Of a DNA stretch of 14,622 nucleotides, positions 13,283 to 14,622 are shown piece by piece. Within the stretch, counting starts at the first letter, position 1. Each line of letters opens with the position of its first letter. The DNA comes from PALSA-1004 sp046715035 (GTDB taxonomy: Bacteria; Pseudomonadota; Gammaproteobacteria; Burkholderiales; SG8-41). The DNA lies in NCBI GenBank assembly GCA_046715035.1, contig JBKJZR010000028.1, positions 1-14,622 on the forward strand, read 5' to 3'. The position numbers were made by a program, and so were the translations under genes. Below the pieces are notes generated by a model that was not told where the DNA came from, did no database searches, and saw only the letters and a program-made list of their open reading frames with translations.

Positions 13283-14622
13283 ATGCATAACCTGTTCGAC
13301 TCGCTGCAGCCCTTCACGCTGCGCTCCGGACAAACCGGCAGGCTCTATTCCGTCGCTGCGCTCGAGCGCGCCGGGCTCGGCAAGGTATCGCGCATGCCGG
13401 TTGCGCTGCGCATCGTGCTCGAATCGCTGCTGCGCAACTGCGACGGCAAGCGCGTCACCGAGCAGCACGTGCGCGACCTCGCCGCGTGGCGCCCCGCCGG
13501 TGCGCGCACGGCGGAAATCCCCTTCCTCGTCGTGCGCATCATCCTGCAGGACATGATCGGCTTTCCGTCGCTCAACGACCTCACCGCGATGCGTGCGGCG
13601 GCACAGCGGCTCGGTTACGATCCCGCGCGCATCGAGCCGCTCGTGCCCGTGGACGTGGTCGTCGACCACTCGGTCGAGGTCGATGTCCACAATGCGCCGG
13701 ACGCGCTCGAGCGCAACATGGCGCTGGAGTTTCAGCGCAATGCCGAGCGCTATCAGTTCGTCAAATGGGCGCAGCGCTCGTATGCGAACGTGCGCATCAT
13801 TCCGCCCGGCAACGGCATCATCCACCAGATCAACATCGAATACCTCGCGCGCGGCGTGTGGGAGCGCGAAGGGCTCTACTTCCCGGACACCGTCGTCGGC
13901 ACCGATTCGCACACCCCGATGGTGAACGGCATCGGTGTCGTGGGCTGGGGCGTCGGCGGCATCGAAGCCGAAGCCGGCATGCTCGGCCAGCCGATCAACT
14001 TTCTGACGCCCGACGTGGTGGGCGTGCACATGACGGGCCGCCTCGCCGAGGGCGTCACCGCCACGGATCTCGCGCTGACCGTCACCGAAACGCTGCGCAG
14101 CGCGGGAGTGGTGGGGAAATTCGTCGAGTTTTTCGGCCCCGGCGTGGCGAGCCTGTCGGGCGCCGACCGCACCGTGATCGCGAACATGGCGCCGGAATAC
14201 GGCGCGACGCTCGGGTATTTTGGCGTCGACGAGCAGACACTCGCCTACTTCCGCATGACCGGTCGGGAGGCCGGCCAGGTCGACGCTATCGAGAGCTATT
14301 ACCGCGCGCAGGGCCTGTTCGGTATCAAGCACCGCGACGAGATCGACTATTCCACCGTGATCGAAATCGACCTTGGCAGCGTCGTGCCCAGCGTTGCGGG
14401 CCCCAAGCGCCCGCAGGACCGCATCGAGCTGCCGCGCGTCGCATCCCGCTTCACCGAGCTGTTCGCGCAACCGATCGCGGCGGGCGGCTACGGCAAACCC
14501 GCCGGCGAGCTGGACCAGCGCGTCGGCGTGTCGGGGGCGGGCTACGACGTGGGTCACGGCGACGTGCTGATTGCCGCGATCACGTCGTGCACCAACACGT
14601 CCAATCCCAACCTGTTGCTGGC
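13283..14622 (+). CDS. acnA: Aconitate hydratase, AcnA type (partial, C-terminus outside window)
   Basis: [4Fe-4S] hydro-lyase interconverting citrate and isocitrate; AcnA/AcnB enzymes can also hydrate 2-methylaconitate to 2-methylisocitrate. 446 full codons are visible, roughly half of the usual 890-900 aa. Framework motifs are AcnA-like: GQTGRLYSVAALERAGLGKVS, VPVDVVVDHSVEVD (121-134), GWGVGGIEAEAGMLGQPINF (221-240), VVGKFVEFFGPGV (276-288), IANMAPEYGATLGYF (299-313), AGPKRPQDRIELP (372-384) and SCTNTSNP with the first cluster cysteine C436. The other two cluster cysteines lie outside the window. Some positions differ from typical AcnA: QDMIGFPSLNDL (89-100), PPGNGIIHQIN (174-184) and DSHTPMVNG (208-216). 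The N-terminus and the GWGVGGIEAEA block argue against true AcnD. It follows prpD and the DUF3617-type gene, which suggests a role in the methylcitrate route as well as the TCA cycle. Confidence 0.93.
   Translation, partial: MHNLFDSLQPFTLRSGQTGRLYSVAALERAGLGKVSRMPVALRIVLESLLRNCDGKRVTEQHVRDLAAWRPAGARTAEIPFLVVRIILQDMIGFPSLNDLTAMRAAAQRLGYDPARIEPLVPVDVVVDHSVEVDVHNAPDALERNMALEFQRNAERYQFVKWAQRSYANVRIIPPGNGIIHQINIEYLARGVWEREGLYFPDTVVGTDSHTPMVNGIGVVGWGVGGIEAEAGMLGQPINFLTPDVVGVHMTGRLAEGVTATDLALTVTETLRSAGVVGKFVEFFGPGVASLSGADRTVIANMAPEYGATLGYFGVDEQTLAYFRMTGREAGQVDAIESYYRAQGLFGIKHRDEIDYSTVIEIDLGSVVPSVAGPKRPQDRIELPRVASRFTELFAQPIAAGGYGKPAGELDQRVGVSGAGYDVGHGDVLIAAITSCTNTSNPNLLL

Noticed and set aside
12401..14557. 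Long minus-strand open frame (718 codons) opposite prpD, the DUF3617-type gene and acnA
   Set aside because: It spans three convincing plus-strand genes plus their gaps, and its translation is low-complexity and Arg/His-rich. It is a GC-driven shadow.
13283..14622. Calling the aconitase AcnD (2-methylcitrate dehydratase)
   Set aside because: The N-terminus, the GWGVGGIEAEA block and the PEYGATLGYF region follow AcnA, and PrpD is already present for that step. A few AcnD-like residues are reported as a finding instead.

Overview
The window is a block of central-carbon (TCA cycle) genes from a high-GC proteobacterium, most likely a betaproteobacterium. The evidence is the gene order sdhC-sdhD-sdhA-sdhB-sdhE-gltA-sucA-sucB on one strand with mdh divergent, the E. 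coli-type SdhCD anchors, the hexameric-type citrate synthase and the lactate-dehydrogenase-like malate dehydrogenase. The genus cannot be fixed from this sequence. No mobile elements, CRISPR arrays, rRNA or tRNA genes were seen. Coding density is high and there are no broken genes. Two genes are cut by the window edges: sucB on the left and acnA on the right.

Minus strand, positions 8383 down to 1: sdhC, sdhD, sdhA, sdhB and sdhE (succinate dehydrogenase and its flavinylation factor), then gltA (citrate synthase), sucA (E1) and the first 195 codons of sucB (E2 of 2-oxoglutarate dehydrogenase). Most joints are tight: sdhC/sdhD overlap by 7 nt, sdhD/sdhA by 1 nt, sdhB-sdhE are 12 nt apart, gltA-sucA 9 nt and sucA-sucB 20 nt. 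Two joints differ. A 125-nt sdhA-sdhB gap holds inverted arrays of a 7-base repeat that would fold into a long hairpin in the sdh mRNA. A 72-nt sdhE-gltA gap carries a TATAAT box that probably gives gltA-sucAB its own promoter.

The non-coding region at 8384-8802 separates the two divergent groups. It contains a near-consensus promoter facing mdh, a weaker candidate facing sdhC and a perfect GTGCTG-A-CAGCAC palindrome that could be an operator.

Plus strand, 8803 to 14622: mdh, prpC (2-methylcitrate synthase), prpD (2-methylcitrate dehydratase), a small exported Met-rich DUF3617-type protein, and an AcnA-type aconitase. The first half of the 2-methylcitrate cycle (propionyl-CoA + oxaloacetate to methylcitrate to methylaconitate) is therefore embedded in the TCA locus, next to an aconitase that could carry out the following hydration. 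prpB (methylisocitrate lyase), acnD, prpF and a prpR-type regulator are not in the window. MDH supplies the oxaloacetate used by both GltA and PrpC. The methylcitrate cycle yields succinate, which SDH on the other arm oxidises.

No wholly new biological system is evident. The points most worth a second look are the heptamer hairpin inside sdhCDAB, the prpCD-acnA arrangement without prpB, the unusual active-site-region residues of the aconitase, the DUF3617 gene placed between prpD and acnA, and the palindromes in the regulatory gaps.
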